From the NCBI RefSeq assembly GCF_000340435.2, contig NZ_CP011883.2, positions 3,022,687 through 3,086,686 on the forward strand: a stretch of 64,000 nucleotides of DNA. Reading direction: 5' to 3'. The stretch is from Mycobacterium haemophilum DSM 44634. GTDB taxonomy: Bacteria; Actinomycetota; Actinomycetes; Mycobacteriales; Mycobacteriaceae. The notes beneath the pieces were generated by a model, which did not search any database, was not told where the DNA came from, and worked only from the letters and a program-made list of their open reading frames with translations. The translations under genes were made by a program, and so were the position numbers. Below are positions 25,728 to 34,193 of the stretch, in pieces. Position 1 is the first letter of the stretch; each line of letters starts with the position of its first letter.

Positions 25728-27562
25728 GCCCACTGCTGGAAGTATCTGACCTGGCCGTCACGTTCGGAACGGACGGCGAACCCGTGACCGCGGTGCGCGG
25801 TATCAGCTATCACATCGACGCCGGGGAAGTCGTGGCCATGGTCGGCGAATCGGGTTCAGGTAAATCCGCGGCGGCGATGGCGGTGGTGGGCTTGCTGCCG
25901 GAATACGCCAAGGTGCGCGGCTCGGTCCGGCTACACGGCACCGAACTCGTCGGGCTCGCCGACGAGGCCATGTCACGGTTTCGCGGCAAAGCGATCGGCA
26001 CCGTGTTCCAGGATCCGATGTCTGCGCTAACCCCGGTCTACACCGTTGGCGACCAGATCGCCGAGGCAATCGAAGTGCACCAGCCGCGGGTGGGCCGCCG
26101 GGCCGCCCGTCGACGCGCCGTGGAACTGCTTGAGCTAGTTGGGATCGTGCAGCCAGAGCGTCGCGCTCGCGCCTTTCCGCACGAGCTGTCCGGCGGCGAA
26201 CGGCAACGGGTGGTGATCGCCACCGCGATCGCCAACGATCCCGACCTGCTGATCTGCGACGAGCCCACCACCGCACTGGACGTCACCGTGCAAGCGCAGA
26301 TCCTCGAAGTGCTCAAGACGGCGCGCGACGTCACCGGGGCCGGGGTGCTCATCATCACCCATGACCTCGGTGTGGTCGCCGCATTCGCCGACCGGGCGCT
26401 GGTCATGTACGCCGGCCGGGTCGTCGAGTCGGCCCGAGTGAACGACCTCTACCGGGAACGCCAGATGCCCTACACCGTAGGGCTGTTGGGCTCGGTACCT
26501 CGGTTGGACGCCGCGCAGGGCACCCGGCTAGTTCCGATACCCGGTGCGCCCCCTTCGTTAGCCGGCCGCCAGCAAGGATGCCCGTTCGCACCGCGCTGCC
26601 CGCTAGTAATCGACGAATGCCGGGTGCGCGAACCAGAATTGATCGAAGTCAGGGCTGATCACCGGGCCGCCTGCATCCGCACCGACCAGGTCAATGGGCG
26701 CAGTGCCGCCGACATCTACGGCATCACCACCGACACCCTCGCATCAGCAGTCAGCGACTCGTCAGTCGTAGTGCGGGTACGAGATCTGGTGAAGACATAC
26801 CGATTAACCAAAGGTGTGGTGTTACGCCGCGCTATCGGCGAAGTCCGCGCGGTCGACGGTGTCAGTTTCGAGCTGCACCAGGGTCGCACCCTCGGCATCG
26901 TCGGTGAGTCCGGATCGGGTAAGTCAACGACTCTGCACGAAATCCTGAGACTCGCTGCGCCGCAATCGGGATCGATCGAAGTGCTCGGCACCGATGTGGC
27001 CACCCTGAACCGGGCAGGCCGGCGATCGCTGCGACGCGACATTCAGGTCGTGTTCCAAGACCCGGTCGCGTCGCTGGACCCGCGATTGCCGGTCTTCGAA
27101 CTGATCGCCGAACCGTTGCACGCCAATGGTTTCGGCAAGAGCGCTACTCACACGAGGGTCGCCGAACTGCTCGATATCGTGGGATTGCGCCGCGCCGACG
27201 CAGCTCGTTATCCGGCCGAGTTCTCCGGCGGACAGAAGCAGCGCATCGGTATCGCACGAGCGCTGGCATTGCGACCCAAAATTCTGGCACTCGACGAACC
27301 GGTGTCCGCGCTCGACGTATCCATCCAAGCCGGCATCATCAACCTGTTGCTTGACCTCCAAGACCGGTTTGGGCTGTCGTACCTGTTTGTGTCCCATGAC
27401 CTTTCGGTGGTCAAACATCTCGCACACCACGTCGCCGTGATGTTCGCTGGTACCGTTGTCGAGCAGGGCGACAGTCACGATGTCTTCCGCAATCCACAGC
27501 ACGATTACACGAGGCGGTTGCTGAGCGCGGTACCACAACCGGAGGTGGGTGATGATGCCTAG
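25724..27562 (+). CDS. oppD: Oligopeptide ABC importer ATPase OppD (two fused ATPase domains)
   Basis: A 612-residue protein with two complete ABC ATPase modules, equivalent to OppD plus OppF. Module 1 has Walker A GESGSGKSAAA and LSGGERQRVVIA with CDEPTTALD. Module 2 has GESGSGKSTTL, FSGGQKQRIGIA and LALDEPVSALD. Between them lies the cysteine-bearing oligopeptide-transporter C-terminal segment (GCPFAPRCPL and later AACIRTDQ), which in relatives binds an iron-sulfur cluster. The ATG at 25724 overlaps oppC. The much longer open frame upstream is oppC read in another frame. Confidence 0.95.
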   Translation: MSPLLEVSDLAVTFGTDGEPVTAVRGISYHIDAGEVVAMVGESGSGKSAAAMAVVGLLPEYAKVRGSVRLHGTELVGLADEAMSRFRGKAIGTVFQDPMSALTPVYTVGDQIAEAIEVHQPRVGRRAARRRAVELLELVGIVQPERRARAFPHELSGGERQRVVIATAIANDPDLLICDEPTTALDVTVQAQILEVLKTARDVTGAGVLIITHDLGVVAAFADRALVMYAGRVVESARVNDLYRERQMPYTVGLLGSVPRLDAAQGTRLVPIPGAPPSLAGRQQGCPFAPRCPLVIDECRVREPELIEVRADHRAACIRTDQVNGRSAADIYGITTDTLASAVSDSSVVVRVRDLVKTYRLTKGVVLRRAIGEVRAVDGVSFELHQGRTLGIVGESGSGKSTTLHEILRLAAPQSGSIEVLGTDVATLNRAGRRSLRRDIQVVFQDPVASLDPRLPVFELIAEPLHANGFGKSATHTRVAELLDIVGLRRADAARYPAEFSGGQKQRIGIARALALRPKILALDEPVSALDVSIQAGIINLLLDLQDRFGLSYLFVSHDLSVVKHLAHHVAVMFAGTVVEQGDSHDVFRNPQHDYTRRLLSAVPQPEVGDDA

Positions 27563-27577
27563 TGGGGTTTCACCCCA
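27563..27577 (+). promoter_or_regulatory. Intercistronic hairpin after oppD
   Basis: TGGGGT-TTC-ACCCCA forms a perfect 6-bp stem with a 3-nt loop directly after the oppD TAG. No T-tract follows. It separates the coupled oppBCD part from oppA and might cause partial termination or protect an mRNA end, allowing different amounts of the binding protein. Confidence 0.45.
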
Positions 27578-27654
27578 GCCCGACCAGGCATGTCCCCGGG
27601 TTGGGTTGGAGTGGTCGGTGGTGGCTTGGTGGCGTCGACTGTGCGCTGTGGGCT

Positions 27655-27713
27655 TCGAGTGTGCGGGTAGGGCGGTGCACGCTCGCGTGTCGTCGCCCTG
27701 GATGCACACTCGA
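27655..27713. repeat. Imperfect palindromic element between oppD and oppA
   Basis: Outer arms TCGAGTGTGC (27655-27664) and GCACACTCGA (27704-27713) are perfect inverted repeats. A second pair, AGGGCG (27669-27674) and CGCCCT (27694-27699), lies inside after a 4-nt mismatch, so the whole 59-bp unit can fold back. A related TCGACTGTGCG occurs at ~27634. It looks like an interspersed repeat inserted in the operon. The likely oppA ATG (27702) lies inside its right arm. Confidence 0.65.
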
Positions 27714-29396
27714 CGGTCGCCGCACATCAAACCGAGCCGGGTCGTCGCGGCGTTGCTGGGGGTCGGCCTGATCCTGAATGGATGCTCGGCAGCCACCCGC
27801 CTTGTGCCCTCCGCCGAGGGGAACACTGCGCTCGGCACAACCAGCGATATCAACCCGCAGGATCCGGCCACGCTCAAAGACGGCGGCAACTTGCGGCTGG
27901 CGCTAACCGACTTCCCGTCAAACTTCAACATTCTGCACATCGATGGCAACAACGCCGAGGTCGCCTCGATGATGAAAGCCACCATGCCGCGAGCGTTTAT
28001 CATTGGTCCGGACGGTTCGACAACTGTCGACACCAACTACTTCACCAGCATCGAACTCACCAGCACTTCCCCGCAGGTGGTCACCTACACCATCAATCCC
28101 AAGGCGGTCTGGTCCGACGGCACGCCGATCACTTGGCGAGATATCGACCGCCAGATCCACGCCAATAGCGGCAAGGACAAAGCATTCGAGATCGCCGCGC
28201 CCAACGGCTGCGAGCGCGTCGGTTCGGTGCGCCCCGGTGTCGACGACCGGCAAGCCGTCGTGACCTTCGCCCAGCCGTACGCCGAGTGGCGCGGCATGTT
28301 CGCCGGCAACGGCATGCTGCTGCCCGCCACCATGACCGCCACCCCAGAAGCGTTCAACAAGGGCCAGCTCGACAGGCCAGGCCCGTCGGCGGGCCCGTTT
28401 ATGGTGTCGTCACTGGATCGAACCACACAGCGAATCATGTTGACCCGCAACCCGAAATGGTGGGGAACACCACCGCGCCTGGACAGCATCACCTACCTGG
28501 TCCTCGATGACGCCGCGCGGCTGCCAGCGTTGCAAAACAACACGATCGATGCGACCGGAGTCGGCACGCTAGACCAGCTGACCATCGCAGCGCGCACCAA
28601 GGGCATCTCCATCCGGCACGCACCCGCCGCCAGCTGGTCTCACTTCACCTTCAACGGTGCCGCCGGCTCCATCCTCGCCGACAAGGGGCTGCGCCTCGCG
28701 GTGTCCAAGGGCATCGACCGGCGCACCATCGCCAAGGTAGTCCAGTACGGCCTGACCAATAACCCCGAGCCGTTGAACAACCATGTCTACGTCGACGGGC
28801 AGGAGGGCTACCAGGACAACAGCGGCGTTGTCGCCTACGACCCAGAGCGGGCGAAACACGAGCTCGACGCCTTGGGCTGGAAGCTCAATGGTCAGTTTCG
28901 GGAGAAGGACGGCCGTCAACTGGTCATCCGCGATCTGTTCTACGACGCGCAGGGCAGCCGGGAGTTTGCTCAGATCGCCCAGCACAGCCTCGCGCAGATC
29001 GGCGTCAAGCTCGAACTCCAAGCCAGATCGGGCAGCGGCTTTTTCACCAACTACGTCAACGTGGGGGCTTTCGATATCGTGCAGTTCGGCTGGGTCGGCG
29101 ACGCGTTCCCACTGTCAGCGCTCACCCAGATTTATCAATCCGACGGGGAGAGCAATTTCGGCAAGATCGGTAGCCCGGCGGTCGACACCGCGATCGAACG
29201 AACGCTGGCCGAGCTAGATCCCGCCAAGGCGCGCGCGTTGGCCAACGAGGTCGACAAGCTGATCTGGGCCGAAGGGTTCAGCTTGCCGCTCACCCAATCT
29301 CCGGGCGACGTCGCTGTCCGCAGCACGCTAGCCAATTTCGGCGCAGCCGGCCTCGGCGACCTGAACTACACCGCCATCGGATTTATGCAGAGCTGA
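27702..29396 (+). CDS. oppA: Periplasmic oligopeptide-binding lipoprotein OppA
   Basis: A ~564-residue SBP_bac_5 lipoprotein capturing peptides for OppBCD. From the ATG at 27702 there is a classic lipoprotein signal: basic MHTRRSPHIKPSR, hydrophobic VVAALLGVGLILN, and lipobox LNGC. The mature protein matches Rv1280c as remembered (GGNLRLALTDFPSNFNILHIDGNN, SDGTPITWRDI, YDAQGSREFAQIAQHSL). The frame stays open to 27549, overlapping oppD, but that would place 60 extra residues before the signal peptide. The start is therefore uncertain and partly encoded by the inserted palindrome. Confidence 0.93.
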   Translation: MHTRRSPHIKPSRVVAALLGVGLILNGCSAATRLVPSAEGNTALGTTSDINPQDPATLKDGGNLRLALTDFPSNFNILHIDGNNAEVASMMKATMPRAFIIGPDGSTTVDTNYFTSIELTSTSPQVVTYTINPKAVWSDGTPITWRDIDRQIHANSGKDKAFEIAAPNGCERVGSVRPGVDDRQAVVTFAQPYAEWRGMFAGNGMLLPATMTATPEAFNKGQLDRPGPSAGPFMVSSLDRTTQRIMLTRNPKWWGTPPRLDSITYLVLDDAARLPALQNNTIDATGVGTLDQLTIAARTKGISIRHAPAASWSHFTFNGAAGSILADKGLRLAVSKGIDRRTIAKVVQYGLTNNPEPLNNHVYVDGQEGYQDNSGVVAYDPERAKHELDALGWKLNGQFREKDGRQLVIRDLFYDAQGSREFAQIAQHSLAQIGVKLELQARSGSGFFTNYVNVGAFDIVQFGWVGDAFPLSALTQIYQSDGESNFGKIGSPAVDTAIERTLAELDPAKARALANEVDKLIWAEGFSLPLTQSPGDVAVRSTLANFGAAGLGDLNYTAIGFMQS

Positions 29397-30213
29397 GGCG
29401 GCGCCGCAGCGGCAATACCGCCGGCAGGGCGCTCTCGGCTGCGGCGGCCACATCGATCGCCTTCCACAGCAGCCGCACGACCGGACGCGCCGGGAGCACG
29501 TCCAGCGTCGCGGCCTGGCTGGCCAGGCCGTTGAAGTCGCCACGCCATACCGGACGGCGATGGCCAGCGCCGCGGGCTCACGAAAGTCCAGCGCGCTGTG
29601 CGCCATAGTCGGGAGCGTCAACAGCACCGCATTCGGCAGCAGCGGCGTAGTCAAGTTCGCGGAATGCGATGCGGTTCACCAGGTCGGCTTCGTAACGGTA
29701 GGGCACCGTGTGGTTAGTCATCGCGACGAACCGGGACAGTCCCTGCCACAACATAATTCGACCACCGAGCACCAGGTCGAGTAGGCGATCGAGTAGCGTG
29801 GCCGCGGTCATCAGTCCTGCGTCGACAAGTTGGCGAACCTTGGGCGCCAATGCGGCGGTTTCAGGCTTATCGCCCTGCAGGAGCCGGCCCCGAATGGCGT
29901 CGCGCACCGCCGCGATATAGGTGCCGTACGAGGTGCCGTAGATGACGGCCGAGTCCACCTGGACGTCATCGAGCACCGCGGCCACATCGTCGACGATCTG
30001 ATCGAGGGTAAGCGCTTGGGGCGGCAGGTCAGCCCCAAAGTCGTCGCGGCGCGACATTCCTACCCCGCGGTGTTCGATCATGATGACATCGAGACCGGCA
30101 GCGACGGCCCGGCGCCGCAGCCCTTGGTATAGCTGCAGCGACGCCACGCCCGGGCCGCCCGGGATGATTAACCAGCGGGTGCGCAGACTTACGGCGGCGG
30201 CACGCTGAACCGA
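29383..30213 (-). pseudogene. Alpha/beta-hydrolase (peptidase-like) pseudogene
   Basis: Read on the minus strand from ~30213, the frame shows the oxyanion block LIIPGGPGVAS, DVIMIEHRGVGMS and a nucleophile elbow GTSYGTYI. The frame ends at 29578, while homologous reading continues after one shift (LTTPLLPNAVLLTLPTMAHS) and again after a second (VWRGDFNGLASQAATLDV...), stopping at TAA 29383. That last part overlaps the 3' end of oppA by 14 bp. There is also no start codon and probably an N-terminal deletion, so this is a dead gene related to TAP/proline-iminopeptidase hydrolases. In H37Rv I expect a different gene (Rv1279) here. Confidence 0.75.
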
Positions 30214-30228
30214 ACAGCGAGCCGACTG

Positions 30229-32850
30229 CTAAACGTTGAGATCGATGCGGTGCGCACCCGTGACGCCGTCGTACCGGTCGGGACTACACGTCAACACGAT
30301 CACCTGTCCGTGCGCACCCACGGTGTCAAAGACCTCCCCCATCTTGACCAGCCGGTCTGGATCGGTGAATCCCAGCGCGTCGTCGACCACCACCGGAACG
30401 CTATCTTCCTTGGCGACTAGGGCGGCGCCGGCAAGCCGCGCCAGGATGCCGAGTTGCTCTTTGGCCCCGCCTGACAGGGACTCGAAAGGCACGGTAACCC
30501 CGTCCAGGGTGCGGCTGCGGATCCGCAAGTCACTGTCGATGTCGACCTCGAAAGTGGACCCGAACACCGGTCGGCCAAGCCGTTGCAATTCTGTGCGGTA
30601 GGGCTCGACGTAACGCAGCCGTGTGGCGTCGCGGTGGCGTGCCATTACCGAGCACAGCAGCTGGGCGGCCCGCGCTCGGCGGCCGACCCGCGTGTGCTGG
30701 CTGATCGCGTGTTCACGCTCCGTCTCGGCGGCATCGAGCTTGCCTTGGCGCCCCTCGGTGCCGAAAACCGAGAGTTCGATGCTGATCTCGCGCAACGCGC
30801 CGGTGGCATCTTCGTATTGATCGCGCAGCGACTCGGCCGACGCGGTGGCAGCCGCCAATTCGGCGGTCACCGCGTCCGGCGCCGCGGCAGCCAACTCCTC
30901 AGCCAGCTCAGCGGTCCGTTGCTGCGCCGTTTGCGCCGCCCGCAGCCCGGCTCGCGCCGCCGACGCCAGGTCTTCATCGCTGACCGACGCCCGCAGCTGG
31001 GCCAGCTGGTCGGTGGCCTTATCGAGCTCGGCCCGTTGAGTTTCCGCTTTGTTCAGTAAAACCGTTGCTCGAGCTGATGCTTCGGCAAGTCGACAACTTG
31101 CAACCGCCGCGACACGACGACGAACCTCGCGTTCGGCGTCGGCGGCAGCGCGAGCCGTCTCGGCCGCTTCGAGTTCGGCACGAGCGGAACCGGTGTCCGC
31201 TGCGAAGAGATCGGGTTCACCGGCGTGACCGTCGCGTAACTGCGCCAGCCGTGCCCGCAGTTGGTCGATCTGATCATCACCACACAGGCCGGCCAGAGCG
31301 GCACTCAACTGGTCGCGGCTACTTTGCAGTTCACGGCGCCGCTGGTCGGCGCACCGCGCCGCCGCAAGATCAACGACATCACCAGAGGCCAGCGCTTCGG
31401 CCAGCTCTTGTTGTGCTGCAGCGTATTTGGACTGAGCATCGAGTGCGGTAGCGCCAGGTATCACGCGGGCAGTCAGGACACCGGGAACCTCGACTTCGGT
31501 GGCGCCGGTAACTGTTGTCGACCAACTTTGTCCTGCCGCCAACGACACTCGTTGCTGACCAACGGTGAGTTCGATGTCGGCAGCGGCGGTGAATTCCACC
31601 GCCGCTGAGATCAGCGTCAACTGGTCACCGGTGCGATCCACTGCGGCCGCGGCCTTTTCGATGCGCTGCAGTAGTTGCTCGGTCAACGTGACCGCGGATA
31701 GCTCGGCGCAGACTTGGTCGTGCTCACCCTGGATGACGTCGATCTTGGCCAGCCTAGTGCTCAACCGGTCCGCCTCCTGGCGGTCGGCGAGCTGGTCGAC
31801 GGTGCGCCGAGCGATGTCAACGCGCCGTTGGGCCGCAGTCAGGGCCTCGGTAGCCTCCTCGACTGCGGCATCTGACGCCTCAGCGTCGGCACGTATCGTC
31901 GATTCCGCGTCGGCGGCTTCGTGGGCTTCGGCCTGGGCGGCAGCAAGAGTGGTGACGCGAGTGTCGATTTCGGCGAGCAGCCGCAGCCGCCCAGTGTGGG
32001 CGGTAGCGGCTGCGGCGTTCGTCGCGGCTGCGGCGGCTGCGACCAGCTCGGCTTCGCGCGCTTGGCGGGCGAGGGTTGCGATCTTGTCAGCGGCGGCCTG
32101 AGCGACGGCCAACCGCGGTCCAGCGGCGAGCCGTTGTTGCGACAGTTCGGCCACATGCTCAGTCAGGACGGCATGACGACGCACCCGGTCGTCGACCTCA
32201 GCGACCGCCGCGGCGCACTCCTCCACCGCAGCCTCAGCGTCGGATAGCCGGGAGATCGCGGCGGCCCACTCCCCGGTGGGACGTCCGGTCGAAGTGAAGT
32301 AGCGCCGATACTCGGCTTCGATTCGCTCGATAAGCAGTGGCTCTGTACCAGACAGCGCCGCGGTGTCCCCGGCCGCGACATCGAGGGCACGTGACAGCGC
32401 ATCACAGCCGGACAGATCCACCGCGGCGGTCGACGCCGCCTGCAGCACCCGTTGAGCATGCCACAGATCGTTGTCGACCGTCTCTGCCAACATCGCCCGG
32501 ACCCGGTCGTGCGCTTCGTCGCCGGTTAGTTGGTCGCGGTGCGGTGTCAGTACCGTCAGTGCCGTCTCGCACTTTTTGTTAAAGCGTTTGCGGTATACGA
32601 AACGATAAGGGCCGCTGCTGATCTCAGCGCAGACCTCGGAGCCAACATCGGCATGGGCCGGTTTGACTTGCTTCACTTCCTTTTTCGTCGACCGATCCCT
32701 GGATTCCAGCAGCAAGTCTAACGCCTCGATCATCGACGACTTGCCGATCTCGTTGGCGCCGTGAACCACAACCACACCGCGGTCGGGAAACTCAATCTCC
32801 CGGTGCGCGATACCACGGTAATTCGTCAGCGCCAGCCGGTGCAGCTTCAT
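30229..32850 (-). CDS. SMC/SbcC/YhaN-like ATPase
   Basis: An 873-residue AAA protein of the Rad50/SbcC/YhaN class. Walker A is GANEIGKSS (31-39), the ABC signature LSGGAKEQL (~792-800), and Walker B VPVVVDDAL (~818-826). Between them are two long Ala/Glu-rich coiled-coil stretches. There is no CxxC zinc hook. Instead a beta-rich insert (~residues 410-468, DIELTVGQQRVSLAAG) breaks the coil. Its start overlaps the metallophosphatase stop by 4 nt, so nuclease and ATPase are made together, probably to process DNA ends. Corresponds to Rv1278. Confidence 0.88.
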   Translation of the reverse strand: MKLHRLALTNYRGIAHREIEFPDRGVVVVHGANEIGKSSMIEALDLLLESRDRSTKKEVKQVKPAHADVGSEVCAEISSGPYRFVYRKRFNKKCETALTVLTPHRDQLTGDEAHDRVRAMLAETVDNDLWHAQRVLQAASTAAVDLSGCDALSRALDVAAGDTAALSGTEPLLIERIEAEYRRYFTSTGRPTGEWAAAISRLSDAEAAVEECAAAVAEVDDRVRRHAVLTEHVAELSQQRLAAGPRLAVAQAAADKIATLARQAREAELVAAAAAATNAAAATAHTGRLRLLAEIDTRVTTLAAAQAEAHEAADAESTIRADAEASDAAVEEATEALTAAQRRVDIARRTVDQLADRQEADRLSTRLAKIDVIQGEHDQVCAELSAVTLTEQLLQRIEKAAAAVDRTGDQLTLISAAVEFTAAADIELTVGQQRVSLAAGQSWSTTVTGATEVEVPGVLTARVIPGATALDAQSKYAAAQQELAEALASGDVVDLAAARCADQRRRELQSSRDQLSAALAGLCGDDQIDQLRARLAQLRDGHAGEPDLFAADTGSARAELEAAETARAAADAEREVRRRVAAVASCRLAEASARATVLLNKAETQRAELDKATDQLAQLRASVSDEDLASAARAGLRAAQTAQQRTAELAEELAAAAPDAVTAELAAATASAESLRDQYEDATGALREISIELSVFGTEGRQGKLDAAETEREHAISQHTRVGRRARAAQLLCSVMARHRDATRLRYVEPYRTELQRLGRPVFGSTFEVDIDSDLRIRSRTLDGVTVPFESLSGGAKEQLGILARLAGAALVAKEDSVPVVVDDALGFTDPDRLVKMGEVFDTVGAHGQVIVLTCSPDRYDGVTGAHRIDLNV

Positions 32851-34046
32851 GCCGCTCCCCGGGCGGCATGCCGCACACCTGTTGTTTCGGCGAGCCGCAC
32901 ACCTGTTGTTTCGGCGAGCCGCAACAGTAGTGCCAGCGCCGCCTGGGCGTCGACGGCGGACTCCGTGTCTCCTTCGCGTGCGGCGGCGACCAGCTCGTCG
33001 ACGGCGGCGGCCGCGAACCCACCGATACCGAGGTCGCTGAATTCACCGTCGGCGGGTATCACCGCTAGGTCGCTGTGACGTTCCCAGAGGCCTAGCCACG
33101 CGAATAGCCGTGCGTATCTGTCCAGACACGCATCCAGCGCGGCACGGTCGGTGACGGTGAGCGAACCGGTCAGGGCGAGCCGCACCACACTGCGGTCCTT
33201 GTCCGTAATCTGGTCCAGGTTCATGTCGAGGTCTGCGATGTCCCGGCCGGTGTCCACCTGACGGTGCAAGGTGAAAAACCGCCAACGACCGACATGTCGG
33301 GCCGTCGCGGTGACAGGGCGTCGCAGGTCATTTTCATCGATCTCGACGACCAGGACATGGCCGGGGTTGGATTCGATGTCGTCAAAGTTGGTGACTTCCG
33401 GCGAGCCGGAGTACCACACCCGACCACTGCTGCCGACCTGGGTAAGCGAATGCTTGTCACCAAGAGCCACGTAGTGCAGCACGCCGCTGGCCAACGCATC
33501 GTCGACTCCGGTGAGGCGGATCAGGCAGGGTTTGTCGCGATCCGGGTCAAGCGCGTCGACACCGCCGTGGGCGACGAGCACGCGTGTGACGGTGTCCGCC
33601 GCGAGACCCGCCAAAACGTCGGCGACCAGGTCCGTGGTCGGGGCCTTGGACCGCCATGGCGCAGCGACGATCTCGAGTCCGGGCCGAACCTGATGGATAC
33701 CGGCCCGGTCAAGCACGGTGACATTGTCCGGGCATTCGGCGGTGAACAGCGCGCTGGTGTACACCGACGACGCGTCTAGCGGATCGTGGTTGCCCGGCAG
33801 CAGGTAGACCGGAATACCGATGGCGCGCATGGCCTCCAAAGACTGGCTGATCACCTGCGGCGCGAGCTGGTTGTGCTCGAAGACGTCACCGGCCACCACG
33901 ACGAACTCGGCGCCCACCTCCGCGGCCAACGCGCCTAGCCCGGCCACCGCGTCGCGGCGGGCCGCCGAATACCGTGGCTGGGCGTCGCCGGCAAGGAAGT
34001 GCCGGGTCATGCCGAGCTGCCAGTCAGCGGTGTGTAGGAATCGCAT
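32847..34046 (-). CDS. SbcD/YhaO-like metallophosphoesterase (nuclease)
   Basis: A 399-residue calcineurin-like phosphoesterase. Motifs in order are FLHTADWQLG (D-x-H region), VVVAGDVFEHN, LLPGNHDPLD, LVAHGGVDAL and ALGDKHSL, the full metal-binding set of SbcD/Mre11 nucleases. The ATG at 34046 (MRFLHTADW) follows GGAGAGACGG; the longer frame upstream is unsupported. At the C-terminus RLAETTGV is repeated twice through a 24-bp tandem duplication. It forms a two-gene unit with the SMC-like ATPase and corresponds to Rv1277. Confidence 0.9.
   Translation of the reverse strand: MRFLHTADWQLGMTRHFLAGDAQPRYSAARRDAVAGLGALAAEVGAEFVVVAGDVFEHNQLAPQVISQSLEAMRAIGIPVYLLPGNHDPLDASSVYTSALFTAECPDNVTVLDRAGIHQVRPGLEIVAAPWRSKAPTTDLVADVLAGLAADTVTRVLVAHGGVDALDPDRDKPCLIRLTGVDDALASGVLHYVALGDKHSLTQVGSSGRVWYSGSPEVTNFDDIESNPGHVLVVEIDENDLRRPVTATARHVGRWRFFTLHRQVDTGRDIADLDMNLDQITDKDRSVVRLALTGSLTVTDRAALDACLDRYARLFAWLGLWERHSDLAVIPADGEFSDLGIGGFAAAAVDELVAAAREGDTESAVDAQAALALLLRLAETTGVRLAETTGVRHAARGAA
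32871..32914 (-). repeat. 24-bp tandem duplication in the metallophosphatase gene
   Basis: The unit CGAGCCGCACACCTGTTG plus TTTCGG occurs at 32891-32914. A second, near-complete copy (CCGCACACCTGTTGTTTCGG) lies at 32871-32890, keeping frame and duplicating eight residues near the C-terminus. The repeat is exact where it overlaps, so it is recent and potentially unstable. Confidence 0.85.
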
Positions 34047-34193
34047 TCCGTCTCTCCGAGAAATTTGCGTGGCTATCGAGGCAACGCGAGTGTAGGGCGG
34101 CGCCCCGACAAGTCGCGGGACCTCGCTCGGCAGGTTGGGTTTGCGTGGTTTCTGGGCGGCGTTTTTGTCATACCCCTCCGATAGCGTCACAGT

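Noticed and set aside
27549..27701. OppA start overlapping oppD
   Set aside because: It would put about 50 residues before a complete lipoprotein signal peptide and includes the palindromic repeat; kept only as an alternative.
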